DNA of 64,000 bases from RUG12461 sp045657665 (lineage in GTDB: Bacteria; Bacillota; Clostridia; Lachnospirales; Lachnospiraceae). Below are positions 16,872 through 24,774 of the stretch, one piece after another. Under the pieces are notes generated by a model, which saw only the letters and a list, made by a program, of their open reading frames with translations, made no database searches and had not been told where the DNA came from. The stretch spans positions 16,215 through 80,214 of the forward strand of contig JAZOTN010000021.1 in assembly GCA_045657665.1 (NCBI GenBank), written 5' to 3'. The stretch's first letter is position 1, and every line of letters starts with the position of its first letter. The translations under genes and the position numbers were made by a program.

Positions 16872-17714
16872 TTATTTTGAATAGTCAAAGAATCCCTTGC
16901 CCGACTTGCATCCAAGGTTGCCGTCCGCAACCATCTTCTCAAGAAGCGGAGCCGGTTTATACTTCGGATCGTTGTTCGTGCCGGAATAGATCACGTTCAT
17001 GATCGCAAGGCAGATATCGAGTCCGATATAATCGCCGAGGTGAAGCGGTCCCATCGGATGGTTGCAGCCAAGCTGCATTGCGATATCGATATCCTCTGCA
17101 GAAGCAGTTCCAGCGTCAAGGACATTAATCGCCTCGTTGATCATCGGGATCAGGATACGGTTCACTGCAAAGCCCGGCGCCTCATTGATACGAACCGGTG
17201 TCTTTCCGATATCTTCCGAAATCTTGACGATTTTCTCAAAGAGATCATCCGGAGTGTTCTCGCCCTTGATCACCTCAATCAGTTTCATACGTGCTGCCGG
17301 ATTGAAGAAGTGCATACCGATCAGCGGACGATCCAGATCCTTCCCAATCTCCGTGATCGAAAGCGATGATGTGTTCGAAGTGAAGAGGCAGTCTTTGGAA
17401 ACGATGCCCTGAAGCTCTTTGAAGGTATCCTTCTTGACCTGAAGGTCTTCGAATGCTGCTTCCACGATCAGATCGCAGTCTGAGCAGATATCCTTGAGTC
17501 CTGTTTTGATGCGGGAAAGAATGGCATCCGCTGCCGACTGCTCCATCTTGCCCTTTTCAACCATCTTGTTTAAGCCTTTTTCGATCTTTGCCTTGCCGCC
17601 GGCTGCAAACTCCTCCTTGATGTCACAAAGACGAACTTCGAAACCGTCAACCTGTGCAAATGCCTGTGCAATACCGGAACCCATGGTTCCCGCGCCGATT
17701 ACACCTACTACCAT
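16872..17714 (-). CDS. hbd: 3-hydroxybutyryl-CoA dehydrogenase
   Basis: The 280-residue enzyme opens with the NAD-binding GVIGAGTMGSGIAQAFAQ and carries the family's FFNPAARMKLIEVI segment with the catalytic His just before it (MHFFNP), plus NEAPGFAVNRIL. It converts acetoacetyl-CoA to 3-hydroxybutyryl-CoA using NAD(P)H. Full length for clostridial Hbd. It follows thlA by 40 bp and precedes bcd. A crotonase gene, often found next to hbd, is missing here. Confidence 0.96.
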   Translation of the reverse strand: MVVGVIGAGTMGSGIAQAFAQVDGFEVRLCDIKEEFAAGGKAKIEKGLNKMVEKGKMEQSAADAILSRIKTGLKDICSDCDLIVEAAFEDLQVKKDTFKELQGIVSKDCLFTSNTSSLSITEIGKDLDRPLIGMHFFNPAARMKLIEVIKGENTPDDLFEKIVKISEDIGKTPVRINEAPGFAVNRILIPMINEAINVLDAGTASAEDIDIAMQLGCNHPMGPLHLGDYIGLDICLAIMNVIYSGTNNDPKYKPAPLLEKMVADGNLGCKSGKGFFDYSK

Positions 17715-17754
17715 ATATATTTTCCTCCTAATATTATTTTAAAAATTAATGATG

Positions 17755-18948
17755 TTAGCGTTCCACTATCGTTGCGCATCCCATACCGCCGCCGATGCAG
17801 AGCGTTGCAAGCCCCTTCTTCGCACCCTTTGCTTCCATCTCGTGAAGAAGCGTTACCAGGATACGGCAGCCGGAAGCTCCTACCGGATGTCCGAGTGCGA
17901 TCGCACCGCCGTTCGGATTCAGCTGTTTTGCAACATCAATGCCGAGGTCCTTTCCAACTGCTACGGACTGTGCCGCAAATGCCTCATTTGCCTCGATGAT
18001 ATCGAAATCCTCGATCTTATAGCCGGTCTTTGCCATTACCTTCTTTGTAGCTGCAACCGGTCCGATTCCCATAACCTCCGGACGAACGCCTGCAAGTGCG
18101 CCTGCTACGAAGGTCGCCATCGGCTTCACACCGAGCTCTTTTGCCTTCTCTTCGCTCATTACAACAACTGCTGCTGCACCGTCATTGATACCGGAAGCAT
18201 TTCCCGCAGTAACAAATCCGTCCTTATTGATCGGCTTCATACCTGCAAGTTTCTCCAGTGTCACGGTCGGTCTCGGTCCTTCATCGGTATCAAACATCAC
18301 GGTCTCTTTCTTGACCTTGATCTCTACCGGAACGATCTCTTTCTTGAACGCGCCGGACTCCATCGCAGCTTTGCATTTCTGCTGGCTGTTGAATGCGAAC
18401 TCGTCCAGTTCTTCACGTGTCAGGTTCCACTCTCTGCAGATATTGTCTGCAGTTGTGATCATATGATAATCATTAAATGCATCCCAGAGAGCATCCTTTA
18501 CCATCGTATCCACAAGCGCGCCCTGGCTCTGGCTCGGCCACATCATACGATAACCGGTACGTCCCTTCGGAAGTGCGAACGGTCCCATGGACATATTTTC
18601 CATACCGCCTGCAACAACCACATCAGCATCCCCTGCCATGATCATCTGCGCTGCCTGATTCACACAGTTAAGACCCGATCCGCAGACAACGTTCGTCGTA
18701 ACCGCCGGAACCTCGACAGGAAGCCCTGCTTTGATGGATGCCTGGCGTGCAACGTTCTGTCCGAGTCCTGCCTGAATGACACACCCCATGTAAACATGCT
18801 CTACCTGGTCCGGAGCAACACCTGCGCGGTTAAGCGCCTCCTTGATCACGATCGCTCCAAGCTCTGCTGCCGGAGTGTTCGAAAGCGAACCGCTCATCGT
18901 ACCGATCGCTGTACGGCATGCTCCAGCCAATACCACTTTTTTTGCCAT
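17755..18948 (-). CDS. thlA: Acetyl-CoA C-acetyltransferase (thiolase)
   Basis: The 397-residue biosynthetic thiolase has nucleophile Cys89 in VVCGSGLNCVNQA, the GHPVGASGCRIL loop (catalytic His) and GGGMGCA near the C-terminus (second Cys). It condenses two acetyl-CoA to acetoacetyl-CoA, the first step of butyrate formation. It is the first gene of the operon; AAAGGAG precedes the ATG. Its leader carries a perfect Rex operator. Confidence 0.96.
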   Translation of the reverse strand: MAKKVVLAGACRTAIGTMSGSLSNTPAAELGAIVIKEALNRAGVAPDQVEHVYMGCVIQAGLGQNVARQASIKAGLPVEVPAVTTNVVCGSGLNCVNQAAQMIMAGDADVVVAGGMENMSMGPFALPKGRTGYRMMWPSQSQGALVDTMVKDALWDAFNDYHMITTADNICREWNLTREELDEFAFNSQQKCKAAMESGAFKKEIVPVEIKVKKETVMFDTDEGPRPTVTLEKLAGMKPINKDGFVTAGNASGINDGAAAVVVMSEEKAKELGVKPMATFVAGALAGVRPEVMGIGPVAATKKVMAKTGYKIEDFDIIEANEAFAAQSVAVGKDLGIDVAKQLNPNGGAIALGHPVGASGCRILVTLLHEMEAKGAKKGLATLCIGGGMGCATIVER

Positions 18949-18972
18949 GTTTTTCTCTCCTTTACATCTTTT

Positions 18973-18990
18973 TTGTTAAATTTTTAACAA
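18973..18990. promoter_or_regulatory. Rex operator (redox-sensing repressor site)
   Basis: TTGTTAAATTTTTAACAA is a perfect match to the clostridial Rex consensus TTGTTAAnnnnTTAACAA. It lies in the leader of the butyrate operon, between the predicted -10 and thlA. Rex releases DNA when the NADH/NAD ratio rises, so the operon should be induced under reducing conditions. Rex sites are known upstream of butyrate/butanol genes in Clostridium. Confidence 0.85.
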
Positions 18991-19030
18991 TATTAAAAAA
19001 AGAAAAAAGTCGGACGCGACTTCCTCGACT

Positions 19031-19040
19031 ATCATAGCAC
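19031..19040 (-). promoter_or_regulatory. Extended -10 element of the butyrate operon promoter
   Basis: On the minus strand the sequence reads TGCTATGAT, an extended -10 (TGnTATGAT). No good -35 is visible at 16-18 bp, consistent with an extended -10 promoter. Transcription would start near 19024, about 35 bases before the Rex site. Confidence 0.5.
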
Positions 19041-19100
19041 GTTTACACAAAAAAGGAAACAAGGAATTTCATTTTTTTGTCATTATTAACAGAGTTTCTT

Positions 19101-19129
19101 TTGAATTTCGATGAAATGCATGGTATGAT
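19101..19129 (+). promoter_or_regulatory. Predicted promoter of the Pro/Glu repeat protein gene
   Basis: TTGAAT (19101-19106) and TATGAT (19124-19129) are spaced by 17 bp. The start would be near 19136, and an AGGAGA site precedes the ATG at 19163. Confidence 0.7.
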
Positions 19130-19162
19130 AAACAGGTAGATTTTCAATCAGGAGATCAGGGC

Positions 19163-20782
19163 ATGAAGTATATCCAATATCAAAATGAAAAATACTATCC
19201 TATCTTAAAAGACGGAGAGCTGCTTGTCTTTTATCGGAATCTGCTGTTCTCCTGCGTGCCCGGCATGGAACCGGTCATTCTCTATACGGATTTCGGTCCG
19301 CTCGAGGTGATGAATGTCCCCTCTCTTCCCTCCGGGTTTATAGAACTTCTCGGAACGGTTGCCACTGAAAACCAGGGGGATCTCATCAGCGCCATGCTGA
19401 CTGTCTGCGCGGGACGCAGCTTTGCAACAGATGACTTCGATGCAAAGGCTGAATGGGCCGGATCTGTCGACATGATGATCACCTCCCTTTCCCAGAACCG
19501 ATACCATTGTTCTGTGGGCGGCTTTTACGAGGGAGAAGATGAAAATGCTACGATCACCTTAACCGATATTATCGAATCACACTGCAGGGAATCGGCACAC
19601 ACGTATCAGGAGGAGGAAATTGCTATGAGTACAACAGAAAACAACACGGACATTCTTTCCATGGATGAGCTCTTAAAGCTGGCAGAGGAAGCGCCGACTG
19701 CTGACGAGACCTCAGTCATGCCTGACGATGTCGTTCACTCTTCGGAAGCTATGCCCATCGCCGATGCCGCAGTGGATGCCATTGTTGCAGACATGCTGGG
19801 AGGAGCTTCGGCACCTGAAGAAATACCAGTAATTCCGGAGGAGCCTGTAATACCCGAAGAACCCGTCGCTACAGAAGAACCTGTTATTTCAGAAGAACCC
19901 GTTGCCGCGGAAGAGACCGCTGAGGTACAGGAGAAAGTTCCGTTCATTCCGGACATCCCTAATGTCCCAGAGGAAGCCGCCGTTACCGAGGAACCGGTTG
20001 AAATGCCGGAAGAAGCTCCGATCATTCCGGACATCCCTGATGTCCCGGAGGAACCCGATGCAATAGAAGAACCGATCGCTGCCGAAGAGCCCGTGATACC
20101 GGAAGAACCCGTCGCTATGGAAGAACCCGTTATACCGGAAGAACCGGTTGTCATGGAAGAGCCTGCCGCTGTTGAAGAGCCTGTGATACCGGAAGAATCC
20201 GTTGTCGCTGAAGAGCCTGTGATACCGGAAGAGCCCGCCATGACAGAAGAGATCATGCCGGATATTCCCGAGGATCCGATGGCAATGTCTGTCGCTCCTG
20301 TTTGTGATACTTCCGGAGACGCGATGCTGATCTCCATGAATGAGAACTCCGCACACTGTGTACTCTGTGTACGATTGGATGCAGAAGCGCTCGGGCTTCC
20401 GGTCGCAAGCGGTTCGGCTGTTATGATCTCCGATGATACACTGATCTATCCGGAAGGAGAAACCCTTGTAACGCAAAATCTCCTGACCGGAGAGAAGGAA
20501 GCTTCGCCTCTTAACGAAAGCGTTCTGGCTGCATTCTCGATCAGCATGGAACACTTTGCTACTGAAAATGAAGCTTATACCAAACGCAGTCTCCTGTTCC
20601 CGTGGCTCTTAAAGAACCTTGCCGCAAGCGCTGCCGACCCGGAAACCGCGGAAAAGATCAATGATTACCTTTCCTTTATCGGATGCACGATACAGTTCTC
20701 CGGAAGCGGATTTGCGGGCGCGGATGGAAATACAATGACCGTTGCGGAGGTATTCAGGAAGCTGTCTGAGCGGAAAATCTAA
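19163..20782 (+). CDS. Uncharacterised protein with Pro/Glu hexapeptide repeats
   Basis: This is a 539-residue protein I do not recognise. Residues 1-150 form a globular-looking N-terminal part, residues about 155-220 are acidic, and residues about 220-370 are a low-complexity array of hexapeptides of the form [PMAT]EEPV[IAV]. The C-terminal 165 residues again look folded (NENSAHCVLCVRLDAEALG onward). No signal peptide or membrane segment is visible, so the protein is probably cytosolic with two folded ends joined by a stiff negatively charged spacer. The 18-nt coding repeats are likely to vary in number between strains. Alone on its transcript between the butyrate operon and a toxin-antitoxin pair. 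Function unknown. Confidence 0.85.
   Translation: MKYIQYQNEKYYPILKDGELLVFYRNLLFSCVPGMEPVILYTDFGPLEVMNVPSLPSGFIELLGTVATENQGDLISAMLTVCAGRSFATDDFDAKAEWAGSVDMMITSLSQNRYHCSVGGFYEGEDENATITLTDIIESHCRESAHTYQEEEIAMSTTENNTDILSMDELLKLAEEAPTADETSVMPDDVVHSSEAMPIADAAVDAIVADMLGGASAPEEIPVIPEEPVIPEEPVATEEPVISEEPVAAEETAEVQEKVPFIPDIPNVPEEAAVTEEPVEMPEEAPIIPDIPDVPEEPDAIEEPIAAEEPVIPEEPVAMEEPVIPEEPVVMEEPAAVEEPVIPEESVVAEEPVIPEEPAMTEEIMPDIPEDPMAMSVAPVCDTSGDAMLISMNENSAHCVLCVRLDAEALGLPVASGSAVMISDDTLIYPEGETLVTQNLLTGEKEASPLNESVLAAFSISMEHFATENEAYTKRSLLFPWLLKNLAASAADPETAEKINDYLSFIGCTIQFSGSGFAGADGNTMTVAEVFRKLSERKI
19829..20250 (+). repeat. In-frame 18-nt minisatellite encoding EEPV-type hexapeptides
   Basis: The coding sequence repeats with an 18-base period, each unit encoding xEEPVx. 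Units vary by synonymous and conservative changes, so the array is maintained at protein level and is not a fresh expansion. It is interrupted twice by IPDIPxVPEE blocks. Confidence 0.85.
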
Positions 20783-20868
20783 CAAGCAAGCCTTAAAAAG
20801 GCACTATAGAGCTTCAGTCTTAAGTCGGATAAAAATCTCTGTAAAACGGAATAGCAGTATATGAACGA

Positions 20869-20907
20869 GGTCTCCTAAGATAAAATAAGTCTTAAGGAGG
20901 CCTTTTA
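20869..20907 (+). terminator. Intrinsic terminator after the repeat-protein gene
   Basis: GGTCTCCTAAGA pairs with TCTTAAGGAGGCC (one bulge, one G-U) and is followed by TTTTA. It lies about 90 bases after the stop codon and insulates the toxin-antitoxin pair. Confidence 0.65.
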
Positions 20908-20942
20908 TTACGGCAAAAGGATTAAAGATATATAATCATTAT

Positions 20943-20970
20943 TGCAGGCATAGACATTTGATGATATAAT
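20943..20970 (+). promoter_or_regulatory. Predicted promoter of the toxin-antitoxin pair
   Basis: TTGCAG (20943-20948) and TATAAT (20965-20970) are 16 bp apart. The start near 20977 leaves a short leader with the GGGGG site. Confidence 0.6.
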
Positions 20971-20998
20971 ACGTCTATATTGAACGGGGGTGATTATT

Positions 20999-21283
20999 AT
21001 GTTTGCACCGCAGGAAGTAATCAGACCATCTGCAGATTTACGAAATCATTATAATGAAATATCCAGACAATGCCGTGAGGATAACGAGGCTGTAATTATT
21101 ACGGTAAATGGAAGAGGAGATACAGTATCTCTTGCGTATGAGGAATACAAGAGGATGAAGGCAAGAATCGAGCTTTTGGAAATTCTTGCAGAAGCTGACG
21201 AGGATGTTAAGTACGGAAGAGTTGCTCCTATGAAGGATACCTTTGATGACTTAAGGAGTCTTCTTAAGGAGGGCAAGGATTGA
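20999..21283 (+). CDS. Phd/YefM-family antitoxin
   Basis: The 94-residue antitoxin begins with the family's MFAPQEVIRPSADLRNHYNEI dimerisation and DNA-binding segment, followed by EAVIITVNGRGDTVSLAYEEY (beta-hairpin region) and a helical acidic C-terminus that would wrap the toxin. I start it at ATG 20999, eight bases after GGGGG, not at the GTG at 20990 inside that site. The stop overlaps the toxin start by 4 bp. Such antitoxins usually repress their own promoter together with the toxin. Confidence 0.88.
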   Translation: MFAPQEVIRPSADLRNHYNEISRQCREDNEAVIITVNGRGDTVSLAYEEYKRMKARIELLEILAEADEDVKYGRVAPMKDTFDDLRSLLKEGKD

Positions 21284-21597
21284 AGTACAAAGTTATACGA
21301 ACAGATACATCGGATTCTCTGATTCGAAAAATCGTCCTTTATGTTGCGGAAAACTTTGGAAATGATATCGCATTGGAAAAGTTGGATTATCTCGAAGAAT
21401 CGATTATGAATCTGGGAGATAACCCATATATTGGAGTAGAACCGAAATACAATGTGTTAAAGCGGCAAGGATATTGGGTTCTTATTTTGGAGAAAGATCT
21501 TGTTTTTTATAAAGTTGATGAAAATAAGAAGCAGGTGGTTGTCTATGCTGTAGTCGATCAGAGACAGGACTACTTAAGCATTATTAGAGGAATGTAG
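21280..21597 (+). CDS. RelE/ParE-superfamily toxin
   Basis: The 105-residue protein has the RelE/ParE pattern: a helical N-terminus (SDSLIRKIVLYVAENFGND), the central SIMNLGDNPYIGVEP and the C-terminal beta strands YWVLILEKDLVFYKVDENKKQVVVYAVVDQRQDYLSII. It starts with TTG within the antitoxin's last codons (TTGA overlap), with AAGGAGGG nearby, so the two are co-translated. RelE members cut ribosome-bound mRNA and ParE members poison gyrase. The sequence does not decide between them, though RelE/YoeB-like is the more common partner of Phd/YefM. Confidence 0.85.
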   Translation: MKYKVIRTDTSDSLIRKIVLYVAENFGNDIALEKLDYLEESIMNLGDNPYIGVEPKYNVLKRQGYWVLILEKDLVFYKVDENKKQVVVYAVVDQRQDYLSIIRGM

Positions 21598-22158
21598 AAA
21601 GCCTGAATACGGATTACTCTCGTTCATCTTCAGAGGATGTTTCGATCATAGGTGCATCAAACATAACAATGCCTCACAAGATATTCCTGCCCTGACGGTA
21701 ATGTTCCATGTATTCAGCGTTGATCTCTTTGATCTCACGTTTTCCATCAATATAATCCTGATATATATCCCACGGTGAACCACCGCCAAGCCAACAGGAA
21801 GAACAGTTCTCACATCCCCCTCCACAATCCATGGAATTCTTTACAATGGCTTCACGCTCTTTTTTGTAGTATAAGCTCTCATCACCGATCCGGATTAAGT
21901 AAATGTAATAATCCGATACGAACATCAGTAGGAACTTAGATTTTCCTGACATTTGAGAGTAAACAGCAAGCCTTCGCCATGGAGGGCGAAGGCAGGGAGC
22001 AAGCGCCCGGATGGCGCGTTGCGACTGATTGCGTGCAAGCAGATACACTTACACAAATGTCTTGGAAAATCTTAGTTCCGGATGCAGTGAGTATCGGTTT
22101 TTTACATTTACTTAATCCAGATAAACGTTTCCGGCTTTTGACAGTAGATTTCGTCGAT
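21598..22158. other. Mostly non-coding interval with a doubtful reading frame
   Basis: Between the toxin and the cell-wall hydrolase I see no promoter, RNA gene or strong hairpin apart from the doubtful minus-strand frame listed separately. The stretch at 21975-22050 is richer in G and C than its surroundings and shows no coding logic, suggesting remnant or recombined sequence. Confidence 0.5.
21674..21952 (-). CDS. Doubtful small Cys-rich protein, possibly a gene remnant
   Basis: From an internal ATG at 21952 the frame encodes about 92 residues with a striking CGGGCENCSSCWLGGG cluster (four Cys in eleven residues) followed by a polar helical tail. No ribosome binding site precedes any of the candidate starts, and the frame continues upstream into GC-rich sequence without a better start. 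It could be the 3' end of a gene truncated by rearrangement. The metal-binding-like Cys cluster argues against pure chance. Not recognised. Confidence 0.3.
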   Translation of the reverse strand: MSGKSKFLLMFVSDYYIYLIRIGDESLYYKKEREAIVKNSMDCGGGCENCSSCWLGGGSPWDIYQDYIDGKREIKEINAEYMEHYRQGRNIL

Positions 22159-23415
22159 TTAATAGAACTGCTGATTCCCGATCCAGGTAACGGGTATCGA
22201 CAGCGCGACCCTCGCGGAACGGAAATAAAGAAAATCCGGATACGGAAGGTTTCCGGCAAGCACCGTCGAAGCAGCCTGACGGCAGGAATCCGTTGTGAGT
22301 CCGTTACCGAGCACCGTTGCGAGACGCCCGGATGCAACAGGCGAAAACTGCCCGCTCTGATAAATGACACCGGACACCGTATTGGGGAACTTCGGGCTTC
22401 GGACACGGTTCATAACCACGCATCCGACTGCTACCTGTCCGTCATAGGGTTCGCCGCCTGCCTCGCAGTAGATCAGTGCTGCCAGCAGCTCCTGATCCGA
22501 GCTGGAATCGCTCACAACGGGAGCTCCCGTATTCTCTGCTTCTTCTGCCTTGATAGCTGCGATCCTGGCCTCATCCTCTCTTGCCTTCTGCTGCTCCAGC
22601 TCGAGCTCATATGCTTTTTCCTTCTCGATCTGTGCTTCCAGCTCCTCTGCCATGGCCTGGGCATCCGCAAGCTCCGATGCCGTTTTTGCGATATCATTCT
22701 GCGTATTAGTGATCGCCGCGGAAACCTGACCCTTCTTTTCCCGCGTTGCATCCTCAAGCTGATCCAGCTCCTCTTTCGCCGATGTAAGAGCAGCCTCTTC
22801 TTTTTCGAGTTCGGCCTCTTCTGCCTCAAGAACCTTCTTCTTCTCGGCAATCTGCCGGTGCGTCTCGTTGTACTCCGCAAGCTTCAGCCTGTCGTAGCTG
22901 CTGATGCTCTCCACATATTCCGCCTTGTTGAGGAAATCCGAGATGGACTTGGAGGACAGCAAAGCCGAGAAGAGTGAATGCTGCCCGTTCTCATACATGA
23001 ACTGGATACGCTTCTTCATATCCGCATACTGCGTATCTGCCTTTTGCTGCATATCAGCAAGCGCCGACTCTGCACTGGCGATCTGCTGTTTCTTCGCTGC
23101 GATCTCTCCCTGTTTTCCCGAAATCTCCTGTTCCTTTGCATCAACCTTCTGGTTCAGATTTTCAATCTGATTGGAAAGGTCCGAAAGGCTTGTGTTCAGG
23201 CCTGAAAGCGTGGAATTGAGTCCGGTCACCTCCTCAGCCGCCGCTGCCGCTGCCTGTTCGGCTGCTTCCTGCTGCTTTTCCAGGGCATCGATCTTTTCTT
23301 TTTGTTCGTTGATCTTGTCGCTCGTCGTCGACGCAAACACGGTACTTCCCGAGAATAGAACCGCAGCCGCCAGAAGCGCCGTCAGAGAACGAATCACTGT
23401 TTTTTTTCTGCTCAT
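22159..23415 (-). CDS. Secreted coiled-coil cell-wall hydrolase with SleB/CwlJ (Hydrolase_2) domain
   Basis: The 418-residue protein has a signal peptide (basic MSRKKTVIRS, hydrophobic ALLAAAVLFSG, cleavage near VFAS-TT at about residue 29), a long coiled coil from about 30 to 270 rich in Glu, Lys, Gln and Ala as in PcsB/CwlO-type N-terminal domains, an acidic linker, and a C-terminal SleB-type domain from about 305 (ELLAALIYCEAGGEPYDGQ, with the catalytic Glu in the CEAGGEP motif, to TWIGNQQFY). SleB domains are lytic transglycosylases or amidases of cortex and vegetative wall; coiled-coil fusions act in growth and cell separation and are often gated by FtsEX. The -10 element lies so close to the ATG that the transcript should be leaderless. 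Confidence 0.9.
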   Translation of the reverse strand: MSRKKTVIRSLTALLAAAVLFSGSTVFASTTSDKINEQKEKIDALEKQQEAAEQAAAAAAEEVTGLNSTLSGLNTSLSDLSNQIENLNQKVDAKEQEISGKQGEIAAKKQQIASAESALADMQQKADTQYADMKKRIQFMYENGQHSLFSALLSSKSISDFLNKAEYVESISSYDRLKLAEYNETHRQIAEKKKVLEAEEAELEKEEAALTSAKEELDQLEDATREKKGQVSAAITNTQNDIAKTASELADAQAMAEELEAQIEKEKAYELELEQQKAREDEARIAAIKAEEAENTGAPVVSDSSSDQELLAALIYCEAGGEPYDGQVAVGCVVMNRVRSPKFPNTVSGVIYQSGQFSPVASGRLATVLGNGLTTDSCRQAASTVLAGNLPYPDFLYFRSARVALSIPVTWIGNQQFY

Positions 23416-23422
23416 GGTTTTA

Positions 23423-23450
23423 ATTATATCCGATTGTCGACAAAGGTCAA
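23423..23450 (-). promoter_or_regulatory. Promoter of the cell-wall hydrolase (leaderless configuration)
   Basis: Minus-strand TTGACC and TATAAT (23423-23428) are 16 bp apart, a strong promoter. Only seven bases separate the -10 from the ATG, so transcription should begin at or next to the start codon, with no Shine-Dalgarno. Confidence 0.7.
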
Positions 23451-23462
23451 TTATGCTATACT
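23434..23462 (+). promoter_or_regulatory. Promoter of the degenerate HD-GYP gene
   Basis: TTGTCG (23434-23439) and TATACT (23457-23462) are 17 bp apart. It overlaps the divergent hydrolase promoter, so the two RNA polymerases compete for one site. Confidence 0.7.
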
Positions 23463-23494
23463 ATACTTAGTATCTATGGGGGGAGAAGTTCCTA

Positions 23495-24673
23495 ATGCAA
23501 TTCATCGAAATCTCAAAACTGAAAACCGGGATGCGGCTCGCAAAACCGATCTACAACAAGATCGGCGTCATGCTTTATGACCGCGATACAAAGCTGACGA
23601 TCAAAGGCATCGAGAGCATTTCCAAGTTCAACCTGATTGGCCTCTACATTCTGGAGCCCGCAGAGCCCCTTCCGCCGCTGAGTCAGGAAGATCTCGATTT
23701 CGAACAGTTCCAGACGGTGTCTGTCTTCCAGATCCGTGATCTCATGATGCAGATCATTACGAACCAGGAACCATCCGACATCGGCAAGATCGCACAAAGC
23801 GTCCTTCGGAAATACGGCACAGTCGATCACAAGATCAATTTTGCACAGTCGATCCGTTCCACCTCCGACTATGTGTATAAGCAATCGATCAACACCGGGA
23901 TTCTAGTTGCCATGATGAGCAACCAGCTCGGTCTTTCCTATAATGAACAGCTGAAGGCGATCACCTCTGCCCTTCTATATAATATCGGCTATTTATTCCT
24001 CGACCAACAGCAAATTTTAAATAAACACAAACAATTCACAAAGGCGGAGCTCGAAATGCTGACTCTTTCCAAAAAGAAAGGGCTTGATAAATTGAACGAA
24101 GACCGGGTCGCAGACCTGCTTCCGCCGGGCACACTGGATATCATTTCACAGGTGATCATGACTGCCGGCAGTGCAAATGAATCAGAGCACGTCAGACTTC
24201 TTCCCGGAACGAAGATTCTCCGTGTTGCGGATACCTATGACCGGATGACAGCCATGAACATGGAAGAATCGCCGGTTTCTGAGGTCTCTGCCATCCGTCA
24301 CTTAAAACGTCATCCGGAAAAATATGATCCCGCCTGTGTTAATGCACTCGTTTCTGCGATCAAACTTTTGCCCGCAGGATGCAGTGTGGATCTTTCGAAC
24401 GGTGAAAAGGCTCTAGTTATTGAGGAGAATCCTCTCGATTTTCAGGCGCCTGTTGTACTGCAGTTCAGCAACAACAGGATTATGGATCTTTCCGATCCGG
24501 AGATCGCGAAAGAGATCCATATCCTCGATACTATGAAGACCATGGACAACCGCATCAAGATCGACGAAGAGACCCTGAAGCAGTTCCAGAGTGATGAGCT
24601 GCTGAATAAAACACTGGAGCGGTTCCGCCGGGCAAGAGAACGTGCCATGAAGCGCAGCGGGCAGGAGGCGTAA
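23495..24673 (+). CDS. Degenerate HD-GYP domain protein
   Basis: The 392-residue protein follows the HD-GYP architecture: an N-terminal DUF3391-like start (ISKLKTGMRLAKPIYNK), a helical HD domain and the late ILRVADTYDRMTA segment with HPEKYDPACVNAL, all family landmarks. The catalytic signature is lost: the HDIGK position reads YNIGY (residues 162-166) and the GYP loop reads KKKGLDKLNEDRV. It therefore should not hydrolyse cyclic-di-GMP. It may bind it, or serve as a scaffold. GGGGGGAGA lies before the ATG. It is monocistronic and followed by a terminator. Divergent overlap of its promoter with that of a wall hydrolase hints at a joint role in envelope control, but this is inference. Confidence 0.82.
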   Translation: MQFIEISKLKTGMRLAKPIYNKIGVMLYDRDTKLTIKGIESISKFNLIGLYILEPAEPLPPLSQEDLDFEQFQTVSVFQIRDLMMQIITNQEPSDIGKIAQSVLRKYGTVDHKINFAQSIRSTSDYVYKQSINTGILVAMMSNQLGLSYNEQLKAITSALLYNIGYLFLDQQQILNKHKQFTKAELEMLTLSKKKGLDKLNEDRVADLLPPGTLDIISQVIMTAGSANESEHVRLLPGTKILRVADTYDRMTAMNMEESPVSEVSAIRHLKRHPEKYDPACVNALVSAIKLLPAGCSVDLSNGEKALVIEENPLDFQAPVVLQFSNNRIMDLSDPEIAKEIHILDTMKTMDNRIKIDEETLKQFQSDELLNKTLERFRRARERAMKRSGQEA

Positions 24674-24716
24674 CAGATCATCTTCCGCATTGACTTGATT
24701 CCCTGTAAAATAAGAG

Positions 24717-24752
24717 ACACACCGGAAACCTTTCGGTAACCGGTGTGTTTTT
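24717..24752. terminator. Terminator shared by convergent genes
   Basis: ACACACCGG and CCGGTGTGT form a stem followed by TTTTTG. It ends the HD-GYP transcript and may also serve the opposing sugar-transport operon. Confidence 0.75.
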
Positions 24753-24774
24753 GTTTCTCTGATGAACTGTCTTC

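Noticed and set aside
17749..18987. 412-residue plus-strand frame opposite thlA
   Set aside because: It lies antisense to a clear thiolase, has no ribosome binding site and encodes no recognisable motif.
19829..20250. Regularly spaced short repeats resembling a CRISPR array
   Set aside because: Period is 18 bases, fully in frame, with synonymous variation; it encodes xEEPVx units and there are no spacers or cas genes.
19735..20337. Antisense frame rich in Gly, Ser and Thr (GSSGITGSS)
   Set aside because: It is the complement of the Pro/Glu repeats, with no start signal.
21979..22977. 332-residue plus-strand frame opposite the wall hydrolase
   Set aside because: Antisense to a well-supported coiled-coil/SleB protein; composition is that of a mirror frame.
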